From DATBIO01 sp036556965 (GTDB lineage: Bacteria > Acidobacteriota > Vicinamibacteria > Fen-336), in NCBI GenBank assembly GCA_036556965.1, contig DATBIO010000141.1, forward strand, positions 1 through 6,179: 6,179 nt of DNA, written 5' to 3'. Each line of letters starts with the position of its first letter. The stretch's first letter is position 1. Position numbers and translations under genes: made by a program. The notes below the pieces were generated by a model, which saw only the letters and a program-made list of their open reading frames with translations, searched no databases and was not told the origin of the DNA. Positions 1 through 5,788 of the stretch are shown in pieces.

Positions 1-191
1 GCCTGGGTGACGCTGGGCCGCGCCGTCTCCACTTCGGGCGCGCCCATGGCCGAGCGCACTTGAAGGAAGTACAAGGAGCCCAGGAAGAGCAGGGCAGGAA
101 CCAGCAGCAGCAGCGGCCAGCGCCAGGGGCTGGTGCGGGGCCTCTCCCGGTCGATGCGCAGCGATGCCAGGTCGCCCCGAAGGTCGCTCAC
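1..191 (-). CDS. HlyD/RND-type membrane fusion protein, N-terminal part (cut by the window edge)
   Basis: This is the first 63 codons of a minus-strand gene running off the left edge. The product starts (V/M)SDLRGDLASLRIDRERPR, then has one hydrophobic segment (about residues 26-44, rich in Leu) preceded by Arg/Trp, and then APEVETARPSVTQ. A short cytoplasmic leader with a 'DLASLRID' motif, one membrane anchor, then 'PEVETA' entering the periplasmic barrel/lipoyl region is the usual N-terminus of periplasmic adaptor proteins that link an inner-membrane pump (ABC or RND) to the outer membrane. I chose the GTG at 191 because a strong GGAGGA lies 9 bases upstream (201-206 on the plus strand). 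In-frame ATGs at 233 and 245 would add 14 or 18 residues and have weaker ribosome sites. The pump genes are presumably beyond the window. The family call rests on the N-terminus only; the substrate is unknown. Confidence 0.72.
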   Translation of the reverse strand, partial: MSDLRGDLASLRIDRERPRTSPWRWPLLLLVPALLFLGSLYFLQVRSAMGAPEVETARPSVTQ

Positions 192-200
192 GGTCGTCAG

Positions 201-206
201 TCCTCC
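201..206 (-). promoter_or_regulatory. Ribosome binding site deciding the start of the membrane fusion protein
   Basis: On the minus strand this reads GGAGGA, 9 bases before the GTG codon at 191. It is a far better match to the anti-Shine-Dalgarno sequence than anything before the in-frame ATGs at 233 and 245, so it favours the shorter protein. If one of the upstream ATGs were used instead, this site would lie inside the coding sequence. Confidence 0.6.
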
Positions 207-245
207 AGCCTCGGTCGGGGATGAGCCGGGCATCTTAGCATCCAT

Positions 246-267
246 ACGCGGGCCCTTCGGCCCGTGT
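246..267. promoter_or_regulatory. Inverted repeat / RNA hairpin between divergent genes
   Basis: A perfect 6-bp inverted repeat, CGGGCC-CTTC-GGCCCG (249-264), extends outward with one wobble pair and two Watson-Crick pairs to a 9-bp stem with a tetraloop. It sits between the minus-strand membrane fusion gene and the plus-strand DUF5658 gene. No T-run follows on either strand, so it does not look like an intrinsic terminator. On the minus-strand transcript it would occupy the leader just before the upstream ATG at 245 and would include the GAAGGG that could serve that ATG. Possible roles are an operator, a leader hairpin or a mere remnant; the sequence does not decide. Confidence 0.45.
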
Positions 268-282
268 TCCCTCCCTGGCGCG

Positions 283-299
283 TTGGCAAGCTCCTTGAA
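283..299 (+). promoter_or_regulatory. Candidate sigma-54 (-24/-12) promoter for the DUF5658 gene
   Basis: The sequence TTGGCAAG-CTCC-TTGAA closely resembles the sigma-54 consensus TTGGCACG-N4-TTGCW. The GG of the -24 element (285-286) and the G of the -12 element (297) have the correct 10-base spacing. The main flaw is A instead of C in the normally near-invariant GC of the -12 element. A start roughly 12 bases downstream would leave a leader of about 35 bases before the ATG at 345. Sigma-54 promoters are common in Myxococcota, but the -12 deviation keeps this a candidate only. Confidence 0.35.
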
Positions 300-344
300 A
301 GGGCAGGAGCAGGGGCCCCGCTGGTCCCACCCGGGAGGGACAGC

Positions 345-659
345 ATGCGGGCCCCGATCGACCTCAGCCTCACCGTCGCCTGCGCCGTCGTGCTCCTCGG
401 CAACCTCGCGGACGGGCTCTTCACCCTCACCTTCCTGCAGCTCCAGCTGGCGCGGGAGCTCAACCCCGTCATGCGGTGGCTCTACGAGGGCTCGCCCCTG
501 GCCTTCATGGTCGGCAAGCTGAGCATGGTGCAGCTGGGAGCCGTGCTGCTCGCGCACCACCGCGCCCTGCCCCTGGCGCATCACCTGATGCGGGCCGCGG
601 CCGCCGTCTACTCCCTGATCGTAGGGTACCACCTGTCGCTGGTGTGCCTGCTCGCTTGA
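345..659 (+). CDS. Small three-helix membrane protein, DUF5658-like
   Basis: This encodes 104 residues. Three hydrophobic segments are visible at about residues 7-27, 45-66 and 79-103, so it is almost entirely membrane-embedded. The pattern NLADGLFTLTFLQL, then a conserved-looking ELNPVMRWLYE, then SPLAFMVGKL, resembles the DUF5658 family of small bacterial membrane proteins, whose function is unknown. I recognise this from memory and have not searched it. The ATG at 345 is preceded by GGGAGGGA (333-340) at good spacing; an upstream in-frame start at 264 would add 27 residues unlike the family and without a comparable ribosome site. A sigma-54-like element lies upstream and a GC-rich stem begins right after the stop codon, suggesting a unit separate from the downstream flotillin cluster. 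Confidence 0.8.
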   Translation: MRAPIDLSLTVACAVVLLGNLADGLFTLTFLQLQLARELNPVMRWLYEGSPLAFMVGKLSMVQLGAVLLAHHRALPLAHHLMRAAAAVYSLIVGYHLSLVCLLA

Positions 660-677
660 GCCGCCGCCGGCGGTGGC
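660..677 (+). terminator. GC-rich stem directly after the DUF5658 stop codon (possible weak terminator)
   Basis: GCCGCCG (660-666) pairs with CGGTGGC (671-677) around a 4-base loop, with one G-U wobble. It begins at the first base after the stop codon. The downstream bases (TCCGCGGCGTGCTTGTG) contain no clear U-tract, so it is not a canonical intrinsic terminator. It could be an mRNA 3' end stabiliser or a partial terminator. Confidence 0.3.
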
Positions 678-689
678 TCCGCGGCGTGC

Positions 690-718
690 TTGTGCGGTCC
701 GGGGAACGGCTCTACCAT
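690..718 (+). promoter_or_regulatory. Weak sigma-70-like promoter candidate for the NfeD-flotillin cluster
   Basis: TTGTGC (690-695, 3 of 6 matches to TTGACA) and TACCAT (713-718, 4 of 6 matches to TATAAT) are separated by the ideal 17 bases, in the 85-base gap before the ATG at 745. The -10 position is one of the few AT-containing spots in this gap. The match is modest and could be chance; some promoter is expected here if the upstream stem ends or weakens transcription. Confidence 0.25.
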
Positions 719-744
719 CCCGCCCGTCCTTTCTCTCAGGGGGC

Positions 745-1344
745 ATGCTCACCGCAACCTACGCCGTGCTCGCCGCGCTCGGCTGCGGCTACGTGCTGGT
801 GTCCGCGTTCCTGGGGCACTCCTTCGATGCCCCGGACGGGGGCCACGGCGGGGGCGGGTCCGACGGGAGCTATGGGGTGGACGGCTCGGGGCACGGCGCC
901 GTGCACGCCGACGGCGCCGTCGACGCCGGGTTCCACTTCCCGTTCTTCTCGCCGCTGGCCCTGGCCGCCTTCGCGGGCGCGCTCGGGGCCTTCGGCCTGA
1001 TCGCGCGGCTGGGCCTGGGCCTGGACGACTGGGCCTCCCTGCTGGTGGCGGTGCCCGCGGGCATGGCCACCAGCTACGCCGCCTCCTACGCGGGCTGGAA
1101 GGTGATGTCGGGGGCGGAAGCCTCCAGCCAGATCCGCAGCGCCGACCTCGAGGGCGCGCGCGCGGAGGTGCTCACCCCCATCCCCGGCGGCGGCCTGGGC
1201 GAGGTGGCGGCCCTCGTGAACGGCCAGCGCTTCACGGCCTCCGCGCGCGAGGCCGAGGGCCGCGAGGTCCCGCGGGGCGCGCACGTCACCGTGGTGCAGA
1301 TGGTGGGATCCACGCTGGTGGTGAAGCTGGACCCTCGCCCCTAG
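745..1344 (+). CDS. NfeD/YqiJ-like membrane protein with C-terminal OB-fold
   Basis: The product has 199 residues. In order: transmembrane segment about 3-22; a Gly/His/Asp-rich loop (about 25-64, with His 25, 34, 50, 54 and 64); transmembrane segments about 68-88 and 96-116; a linker; and a small beta-rich domain from about 138 to 196. That domain has PGGGLGEV near 147-154 and PRGAHVTVVQMVGSTLVV near 176-193, the usual look of an NfeD-type OB-fold. NfeD/YqiJ (DUF1449) proteins are partners of flotillins, and the flotillin gene follows after 18 bases, which strongly supports the call. The ATG at 745 follows AGGGGG at close spacing and starts directly in the first membrane helix; an upstream GTG at 673 lies in the GC-rich stem and is unlikely. 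No ClpP-class serine protease domain is present, so this is the short NfeD form. Its biochemical role, beyond supporting the flotillin, is not known. Confidence 0.8.
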   Translation: MLTATYAVLAALGCGYVLVSAFLGHSFDAPDGGHGGGGSDGSYGVDGSGHGAVHADGAVDAGFHFPFFSPLALAAFAGALGAFGLIARLGLGLDDWASLLVAVPAGMATSYAASYAGWKVMSGAEASSQIRSADLEGARAEVLTPIPGGGLGEVAALVNGQRFTASAREAEGREVPRGAHVTVVQMVGSTLVVKLDPRP

Positions 1345-1362
1345 CGGGGCGGAAAGGCGCAC

Positions 1363-2940
1363 ATGGACCTTGGCTTGGGTGCGGGCAGCGTCCTGTTGTC
1401 CGTGGTGGTGGTGGCCGTCCTGGTCATCGGCGTCATCGTCACCTTCTCGTCGTTCCTCAAGAAGGCGGGCCCCAACGAGGTGATCGTGGTCTCGGGCCGC
1501 GGGCGGGTGCGGTTCATCACCGGCGGCGCGGGCATGGTCTACCCCCTCTTCCACACCTGGAACGTGCTCTCCCTGGAGATCATGACCCTCGACGTGACCA
1601 CCCCCGAGGTCTACACCTCGCAGGGCGTGCCCGTCATCGTGGACGGCGTGGCCCAGATCAAGATCCGCAAGGACGAGGCCTCGCTGCACGCGGCCGCCGA
1701 GCGCTTCCTGGGCAAGGCGCCGGAGGAGATCGCGAAGATCGCGCTGGAGACGGTGCAGGGCCACCTGCGCGCCATCCTCGGCACCATGAGCGTGGAGGAC
1801 ATCTACAAGAACCGCGACCAGTTCGCGCAGAAGGTGCAGGAGGTCTCCGCGGGCGACCTGGCCAACATGGGCCTGGGCATCGACTCCTTCACCATCCGCG
1901 ACATCCGCGACAAGCACGGCTACCTCGAGGCCCTGGGCAAGCCGCGCATCGCGGAGGTGAAGCGCACGGCGGCCATCGCGGAAGCAGTGGCCCTCAAGGA
2001 GGCCTCCATCGCCCAGGCGGACGCGGAGCGCGAGACGCGCGAGCGGCAGGCCACCGCGCAACGGCTGGCCCAGGAGGCGGAGGCCAAGCGGGACGCGGCC
2101 GTGGCGGAGGCCAACGCGGACCGGTCCCGCCGCCAGAAGGAGGCGGACGCCACCTCGCACCGCGCCGCGGAGATCGCGAACTTCCAGGCCGTGCAGGCCA
2201 TTGCCGAGCAGAAGGCGGTGGCCAACCGCAAGCAGGCGGAGGCGGACATGGCCGGGGTCCTCCAGCAGAAGACCATGGAGATCCAGGTCCAGGAGCAGGA
2301 GATCAAGCGCAAGGAGAAGGAGCTGGACGCCACCATCAAGCGCGCGGCCGACGCCAAGCGCTACGAGATCGAGACGCTGGCCGACGCCCACCGCAAGCAG
2401 GTGGAGGCGGAGGCGGAAGCGGAGCGCGCACGCCTGACCGCGGTGGCGGAAGGCGAGAAGGCCAAGGGCCTGGCCGCCGCCGCCGTGCTGCAGGCGGAGG
2501 GGCAGGCGGCGGCGGAGGCCCAGAAGGCCAAGGGCCTGGCCGAAGCGCTGGCCATGGAGAAGAAGGCGGAGGCCTGGCGCAAGTACAACGAGGCGGCGGT
2601 GCTGCAGATCCTCGTGCCCATCCTGCCCGAGATCGCCCGCGCGGTGGCGGAGCCGCTCAGCCGCATCGAGAAGATCACCATGGTCAACACCGGCGCGGAC
2701 GGCGACACCGGCCTGTCGCGCATCACCGGCGACGTGGCCAAGGTGATCGCCCAGGTGCCTCCGGTGATCGAGTCCCTCACCGGGTTGAGCCTGGAAGGGC
2801 TGCTGCAGCGGCTGAAGGCCAGCGCCGCGGCCGCGCCGCCCCTGGCCGCCGGCGCGCAGGCGGCGGACGCGGCGGCCCCGGCGGGCACCCTCCCCGCCGA
2901 CGTGAGCAAGAGGCCGTCCCCCGGACTCAAACAAGGGTGA
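1363..2940 (+). CDS. Flotillin-family SPFH/band 7 protein (FloT/YqiK-like)
   Basis: The product has 525 residues, close to the usual size of bacterial flotillins. In order: an N-terminal membrane segment (about 9-30); an SPFH/PHB domain (about 36-190) opening with GPNEVIVVSGRG and containing LDVTTPEVYTSQGVPVIVDG; a long charged helical region (about 195-410) full of Ala/Glu/Lys/Gln heptads such as AEVKRTAAIAEA; and a flotillin C-terminal part with AEAWRKYNEAAVLQ (402-415), IEKITMVNTG (435-444) and a final helix to about 485. Residues 486-525 are an Ala/Pro-rich, probably disordered tail. Flotillins oligomerise on the inner membrane and organise protein/lipid microdomains. The ATG at 1363 has GGAAAGG at 1351-1357. 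It follows the NfeD-like partner gene and precedes four coiled-coil genes, apparently in one operon. Unlike those downstream products it is rich in lysine. The family call is firm; the specific cellular role is not evident. Confidence 0.95.
   Translation: MDLGLGAGSVLLSVVVVAVLVIGVIVTFSSFLKKAGPNEVIVVSGRGRVRFITGGAGMVYPLFHTWNVLSLEIMTLDVTTPEVYTSQGVPVIVDGVAQIKIRKDEASLHAAAERFLGKAPEEIAKIALETVQGHLRAILGTMSVEDIYKNRDQFAQKVQEVSAGDLANMGLGIDSFTIRDIRDKHGYLEALGKPRIAEVKRTAAIAEAVALKEASIAQADAERETRERQATAQRLAQEAEAKRDAAVAEANADRSRRQKEADATSHRAAEIANFQAVQAIAEQKAVANRKQAEADMAGVLQQKTMEIQVQEQEIKRKEKELDATIKRAADAKRYEIETLADAHRKQVEAEAEAERARLTAVAEGEKAKGLAAAAVLQAEGQAAAEAQKAKGLAEALAMEKKAEAWRKYNEAAVLQILVPILPEIARAVAEPLSRIEKITMVNTGADGDTGLSRITGDVAKVIAQVPPVIESLTGLSLEGLLQRLKASAAAAPPLAAGAQAADAAAPAGTLPADVSKRPSPGLKQG
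2456..2542 (+). repeat. Internal 21-base direct repeat in the flotillin coiled-coil region
   Basis: An identical 21-base stretch, containing AAGGCCAAGGGCCTGGCCG, occurs at 2456-2476 and 2522-2542, exactly 66 bases (22 codons) apart and in frame. It encodes the repeated EKAKGLA / QKAKGLA motif. 'KAKGLAEA'-type repeats are common in flotillin helices, so this is probably ordinary repeat structure kept similar at the DNA level rather than a mobile or regulatory element. Confidence 0.7.
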
Positions 2941-2972
2941 AGACTCCGTAGGCGACCCTTGGGTACTCTCCG

Positions 2973-2985
2973 CCCGCCCGGCGGG
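2973..2985 (+). other. Short GC stem between the flotillin and first coiled-coil gene
   Basis: CCCGC-CCG-GCGGG forms a 5-bp stem with a 3-base loop within the 54-base gap, ending only about 9 bases before the ATG at 2995 and abutting its GAGG ribosome site. No T-run follows, so it is not a convincing terminator. It could mildly affect translation or mRNA processing between the flotillin and coiled-coil parts of the cluster, or be chance in such GC-rich DNA. Confidence 0.25.
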
Positions 2986-2994
2986 TGAGGGGCG

Positions 2995-3888
2995 ATGGCC
3001 GATCCGATCATCAACGACCTCCTGGAGGAAGCGGCGCAGCGCTGCCAGGAGCTGACCGAGGCCGCCAACGAGGCCAGCGCCCGCGTGGACGAGCTGGTCG
3101 CGAGCACGGGCGCGCTCGAGGACCGCCTCGCGGAGGGGGCCGAGGACGCGCACGGCGCCTTCCGGGAGGCGGCCGCCGTGCTGGCCGCGGTGGGAACCGA
3201 GCTGCGCACCCTGGAGACCCAGGTCCCCGACGCCTTCGAGCGGCTGGGCGAGCAGGCGGGGGCGGTGGAGGACGTCGCCGAGGGCGTGGCACCCGCCGTG
3301 GAGGGCGAGACGACCCGGCTCGAGCAGCAGCAGCAGCGCGTCGCCGCCGCCCTCGAGGCCCGCACGGACAGGCTGGAGGCCGAAGCCCAGGCGCTGGCGG
3401 AGAGGGTCGTGCGCGCGCAGGCGGAGACGGTGGAGCGGCTGGAGGAGGCGGGCCGCAGCGTGGACGCGCTCCGCGCGTCCCTCGACTCCGCGCACCAGGG
3501 GATGGCGGATGCGCAGGCGGCCCTCCTCGACCGCTGGAGCGCGGGCCAGGAAGCGCTCGCGGGCCAGGTCACGGCCTGCGCGGGAGCCATCGGCGACGGC
3601 CTCGACGCCGCGGCGGACGCCCTGGTGGAAGCGGCCAACCGCATGCTGAACGCCCACAACCAGGCCGTGGTGACCGTGCGCCAGAAGCTGACCGAGGAGG
3701 CGCCCGCCGCCCTGTCCCCCGCCTTCGAGCCCGTGCGCGCCGCCATCTTCGAGCTCACCGAGCTGTGCAGCGCGGAGGGGGTCGACCTCGAAGGCCGCGC
3801 CCAGGACATCCTGGGACGCGTGCAGGAGGCCCTCGGCGCCGTCTCCCGGATCCTCCCCGTGCTGAACCTGGCCGGCCGCCTGGGCTGA
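2995..3888 (+). CDS. Coiled-coil protein 1 of the array, function unknown
   Basis: I do not recognise this 297-residue protein. It is almost entirely helical, acidic and rich in Ala, Glu and Gln, with no signal peptide or transmembrane segment, so it is probably cytosolic. Heptad spacing of hydrophobics is clear (for example L109, V116, L120, L127, L134, then L149, V156, L159, L163). It has a single lysine (K231) and three cysteines (C17, C195, C258); the next two proteins have no cysteine. The C-terminus holds AQDILGRV (269-276), matching a motif in the next two proteins, and ends in an amphipathic hydrophobic tail (VSRILPVLNLAGRLG). The ATG at 2995 is preceded by GAGGGG. It follows the flotillin by 54 bases and precedes the next gene by 7. 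A scaffold or microdomain-associated structural role is inferred from context only; composition alone could also resemble phasin-like or tape-measure-like coils. Confidence 0.85.
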   Translation: MADPIINDLLEEAAQRCQELTEAANEASARVDELVASTGALEDRLAEGAEDAHGAFREAAAVLAAVGTELRTLETQVPDAFERLGEQAGAVEDVAEGVAPAVEGETTRLEQQQQRVAAALEARTDRLEAEAQALAERVVRAQAETVERLEEAGRSVDALRASLDSAHQGMADAQAALLDRWSAGQEALAGQVTACAGAIGDGLDAAADALVEAANRMLNAHNQAVVTVRQKLTEEAPAALSPAFEPVRAAIFELTELCSAEGVDLEGRAQDILGRVQEALGAVSRILPVLNLAGRLG

Positions 3889-3895
3889 GGAATCC

Positions 3896-4855
3896 ATGGT
3901 CGCCCTCGACGACGGCATCGACAAGCTCCGCGAGTTCAACACCATCCTGGCCACGGCCAACGACCGCCTGGACGACGCCATCGACGGCGTGGAGTCGGAC
4001 GTGGACCGCTTCCACGACCTGGAGGACCGCGCCGTCGACGAGCTCGGGGCGTGGCGCGAGGGGTTCTCCGACTTCGGCGACGAGGCGCGCGACGCCTCCG
4101 ATGACGCCTTCGCCGAGCTCCAGGAGCTGGCGCAGCGGGCGCTGGCCGCCGGCGGCTCCGAGGTGGAGCCCATCGGCCCGCGCGTGGCCGAGGCGCAGGA
4201 GGGCCTGACGGGCGCGGTGGCCTCGGCGTCCGCCGACCTGGCCGCGGGCGAGGGCGACCTCGAGCGCGACGGCTTCGACGCGCTGGACAGGGGACTGGAC
4301 GACGCGGAGCGCGCGGTGGAGCAGGCGACCGCGGCCCTGGAGCGCGCGGAGGGCGCGCTGGCCGAGCAGGCGCAGGCCCTCTCCGACACCGCCACCGAGG
4401 CCGCCGTCCTCGCCGCTCTCCAGGAGGACGAGGCGGGCCCGGCCGCCCAGGAGGCGGGCGAGGCGCTCGACCAGGCGGCGGCCGTCTTCGCCGAGCAGGT
4501 CCCCGCCGACCTGGCGCAGCACGGTGAGCAGGTGGGCGGCGCGCTGGAGGCCGTCTACGCCACCCTGGCCGCGGCCGCGGAGCAGGAGGGAACGGCGCAG
4601 GTGGACCACGCGCAGGCGCTGGCCCAGGCCGCGGCGGGCACGGTGGGCGAGGGTACGGTGGCGCTGGGAGAGGCGGCGGAGCAGCACGCCGGACAGTCGC
4701 TGGCCGAGCTGGGCGAGGAGCTGGGCCAGGGCCTCGGCGTCCTCGGCGAGGCCGAGAACACGGCCACCGAGCTGTCGCCGCTGGTGGACGCGCTCGACGT
4801 CGCGCGCGGCATGATCGGCGAGATCGACCGCCTGCTGAACCTGCTGGGAGGCTGA
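3896..4855 (+). CDS. Coiled-coil protein 2 of the array, function unknown
   Basis: This 319-residue, very acidic, Ala/Glu/Asp-rich helical protein has no signal peptide or membrane helix and belongs to no family I recognise. By rough hand count about 70 acidic residues face about 16 basic ones. It has one lysine (K10) and no cysteine. The N-terminus, MVALDDGIDKLREF, resembles that of the following protein (MALDENLDRLRAF), and both have DL-x-DR at residues 41-45. Hydrophobic positions I8, L11, L18, A21, L25, V32, F39 follow a heptad-like pattern. The C-terminus has ALDVARGM (299-306) and ends DRLLNLLGG, matching the array's shared tail. Its ribosome site (TGAGGAA) overlaps the stop codon of the preceding gene, and the gap is 7 bases, suggesting coupled translation. 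It is likely a diverged duplicate of the neighbouring genes; the role is unknown. Confidence 0.85.
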   Translation: MVALDDGIDKLREFNTILATANDRLDDAIDGVESDVDRFHDLEDRAVDELGAWREGFSDFGDEARDASDDAFAELQELAQRALAAGGSEVEPIGPRVAEAQEGLTGAVASASADLAAGEGDLERDGFDALDRGLDDAERAVEQATAALERAEGALAEQAQALSDTATEAAVLAALQEDEAGPAAQEAGEALDQAAAVFAEQVPADLAQHGEQVGGALEAVYATLAAAAEQEGTAQVDHAQALAQAAAGTVGEGTVALGEAAEQHAGQSLAELGEELGQGLGVLGEAENTATELSPLVDALDVARGMIGEIDRLLNLLGG

Positions 4856-4861
4856 GCGCGC

Positions 4862-5788
4862 ATGGCCCTCGACGAGAACCTCGACCGGCTGCGCGCGTTC
4901 GTGCCGCGCATGGACCCGGAGATGTCGCGGATGCGCGCCCAGGCCGAGGCCCTGCAGAAGCAGGTGGCGGAGGTCCTCGCCGACCTCGCCGACCGGCGCG
5001 CGCGCGTGGGCGAGCTGCGGGATCAGCTGGTGGCCGCGCTGGGCGCCGCGCGCGAGCAGGCCCAGGACCAGCAGGGACAGCTGGCGGCGCAGGTCGCGCA
5101 GGCCGAGGAGCACGGGGAGCGCTCGGTGGAGGCCATCGAGGAGGCCCGCGCGCCGCTCGAGGACGCCACGGAGTCCGCGGTGTCGGCCATGGTCGCGCTG
5201 GCGGGGGCGGCCGAGGAGGCGGGACAGGCGGTGGCCGACGGCGCCGCCGACCACGTGGGCGGCGGCGCGGAGGACCTGGCCGGCGGGCTCGTGGAGACGG
5301 CGCAGCAGCTCGAGGCGGACGTGGCGGAGGTGACCCAGGCCCAGGAGGCGCTGCAGGCGGCGGCCGAGGAGGCCCAGGAGCGCGTGGCCGCGCGCCTTCG
5401 TGAGTTCGCCGCGTGGACGGAGGAGCTGCGGGGGCAGGCGGAGGCGCGTGCGCGCCTCGCCGCGGAGCGGCTGCACGCACGCCAGGAGGGGCTGGCCCCG
5501 GTGATCGAAGAGCAGGCGGGGGAGGTCGAGGCGCGGGGCGGCCAGCTGCGCGAGGAGACGGCCGCGCGCGTCCAGCAGCAGGTCCAGGAGACCATCGACC
5601 GCGCCCTGCAGGCGGCGCTGGCCGGCCTGGAGGGGCTCGGCGCGGCGGCCGCGGAAGCGCGCGCGGCGGGCGAGAGCCGTCGCGGCGTCCTCGAGGAGGC
5701 CTTCGATGTGCTGCGCGGCGTGATGGCGCCGCTGCACGTGGGGGTGGAGGCGGTGCGCCAGGCCGCGCGCATGGTGGGGCTGGGCTGA
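4862..5788 (+). CDS. Coiled-coil protein 3 of the array, function unknown
   Basis: The product has 308 residues, is helical and Ala/Glu/Gln-rich, and has no membrane segment or signal peptide. It shows the clearest coiled coil of the set: hydrophobics at 31, 35, 38, 42, 49, 52 and 56 follow exact 4-3 heptad spacing (R45 fills the one odd position). A Gly/Ala-rich stretch (about 105-143) interrupts the coil, and a second coil covers about 145-250. It has one lysine (K33) and no cysteine. The N-terminus aligns with the preceding protein (ALD-x3-D-[KR]-LR-x-F, then DL-x-DR). The C-terminus has AFDVLRGV (280-287), exactly 29 residues from the end, the same distance as AQDILGRV in coiled-coil protein 1. 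The ribosome site GGGAGG (4846-4851) lies inside the end of the previous gene. I do not recognise a family. Confidence 0.85.
   Translation: MALDENLDRLRAFVPRMDPEMSRMRAQAEALQKQVAEVLADLADRRARVGELRDQLVAALGAAREQAQDQQGQLAAQVAQAEEHGERSVEAIEEARAPLEDATESAVSAMVALAGAAEEAGQAVADGAADHVGGGAEDLAGGLVETAQQLEADVAEVTQAQEALQAAAEEAQERVAARLREFAAWTEELRGQAEARARLAAERLHARQEGLAPVIEEQAGEVEARGGQLREETAARVQQQVQETIDRALQAALAGLEGLGAAAAEARAAGESRRGVLEEAFDVLRGVMAPLHVGVEAVRQAARMVGLG

Noticed and set aside
197..472. A 91-residue minus-strand open frame upstream of the membrane fusion gene
   Set aside because: It overlaps the DUF5658 gene antisense and covers the fusion gene's start in a different phase; the translation shows no membrane segment or known motif.
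674..690. A second sigma-54-like element, TGGCTC...TGCT, before the NfeD-like gene
   Set aside because: The GG to GC spacing is 11 bases rather than 10 and the flanking bases match poorly.
690..2951. A 753-residue plus-strand open frame in another phase
   Set aside because: Its translation is Arg/Gly-rich nonsense and it overlaps the well-supported NfeD-like and flotillin genes in a different frame.
3325..3336. CAG trinucleotide run (four repeats) in coil protein 1
   Set aside because: It encodes four glutamines within a Gln-rich coil and is too short to suggest a phase-variable or unstable repeat.
736..4395. A 1219-residue open frame on the minus strand across the NfeD, flotillin and coil genes
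   Set aside because: Antisense frames stay open in very GC-rich DNA because stop codons are rare. The translation is low-complexity (Arg/Gly/Leu/His runs) with no family resemblance, and the plus-strand genes have recognisable domains and ribosome sites.
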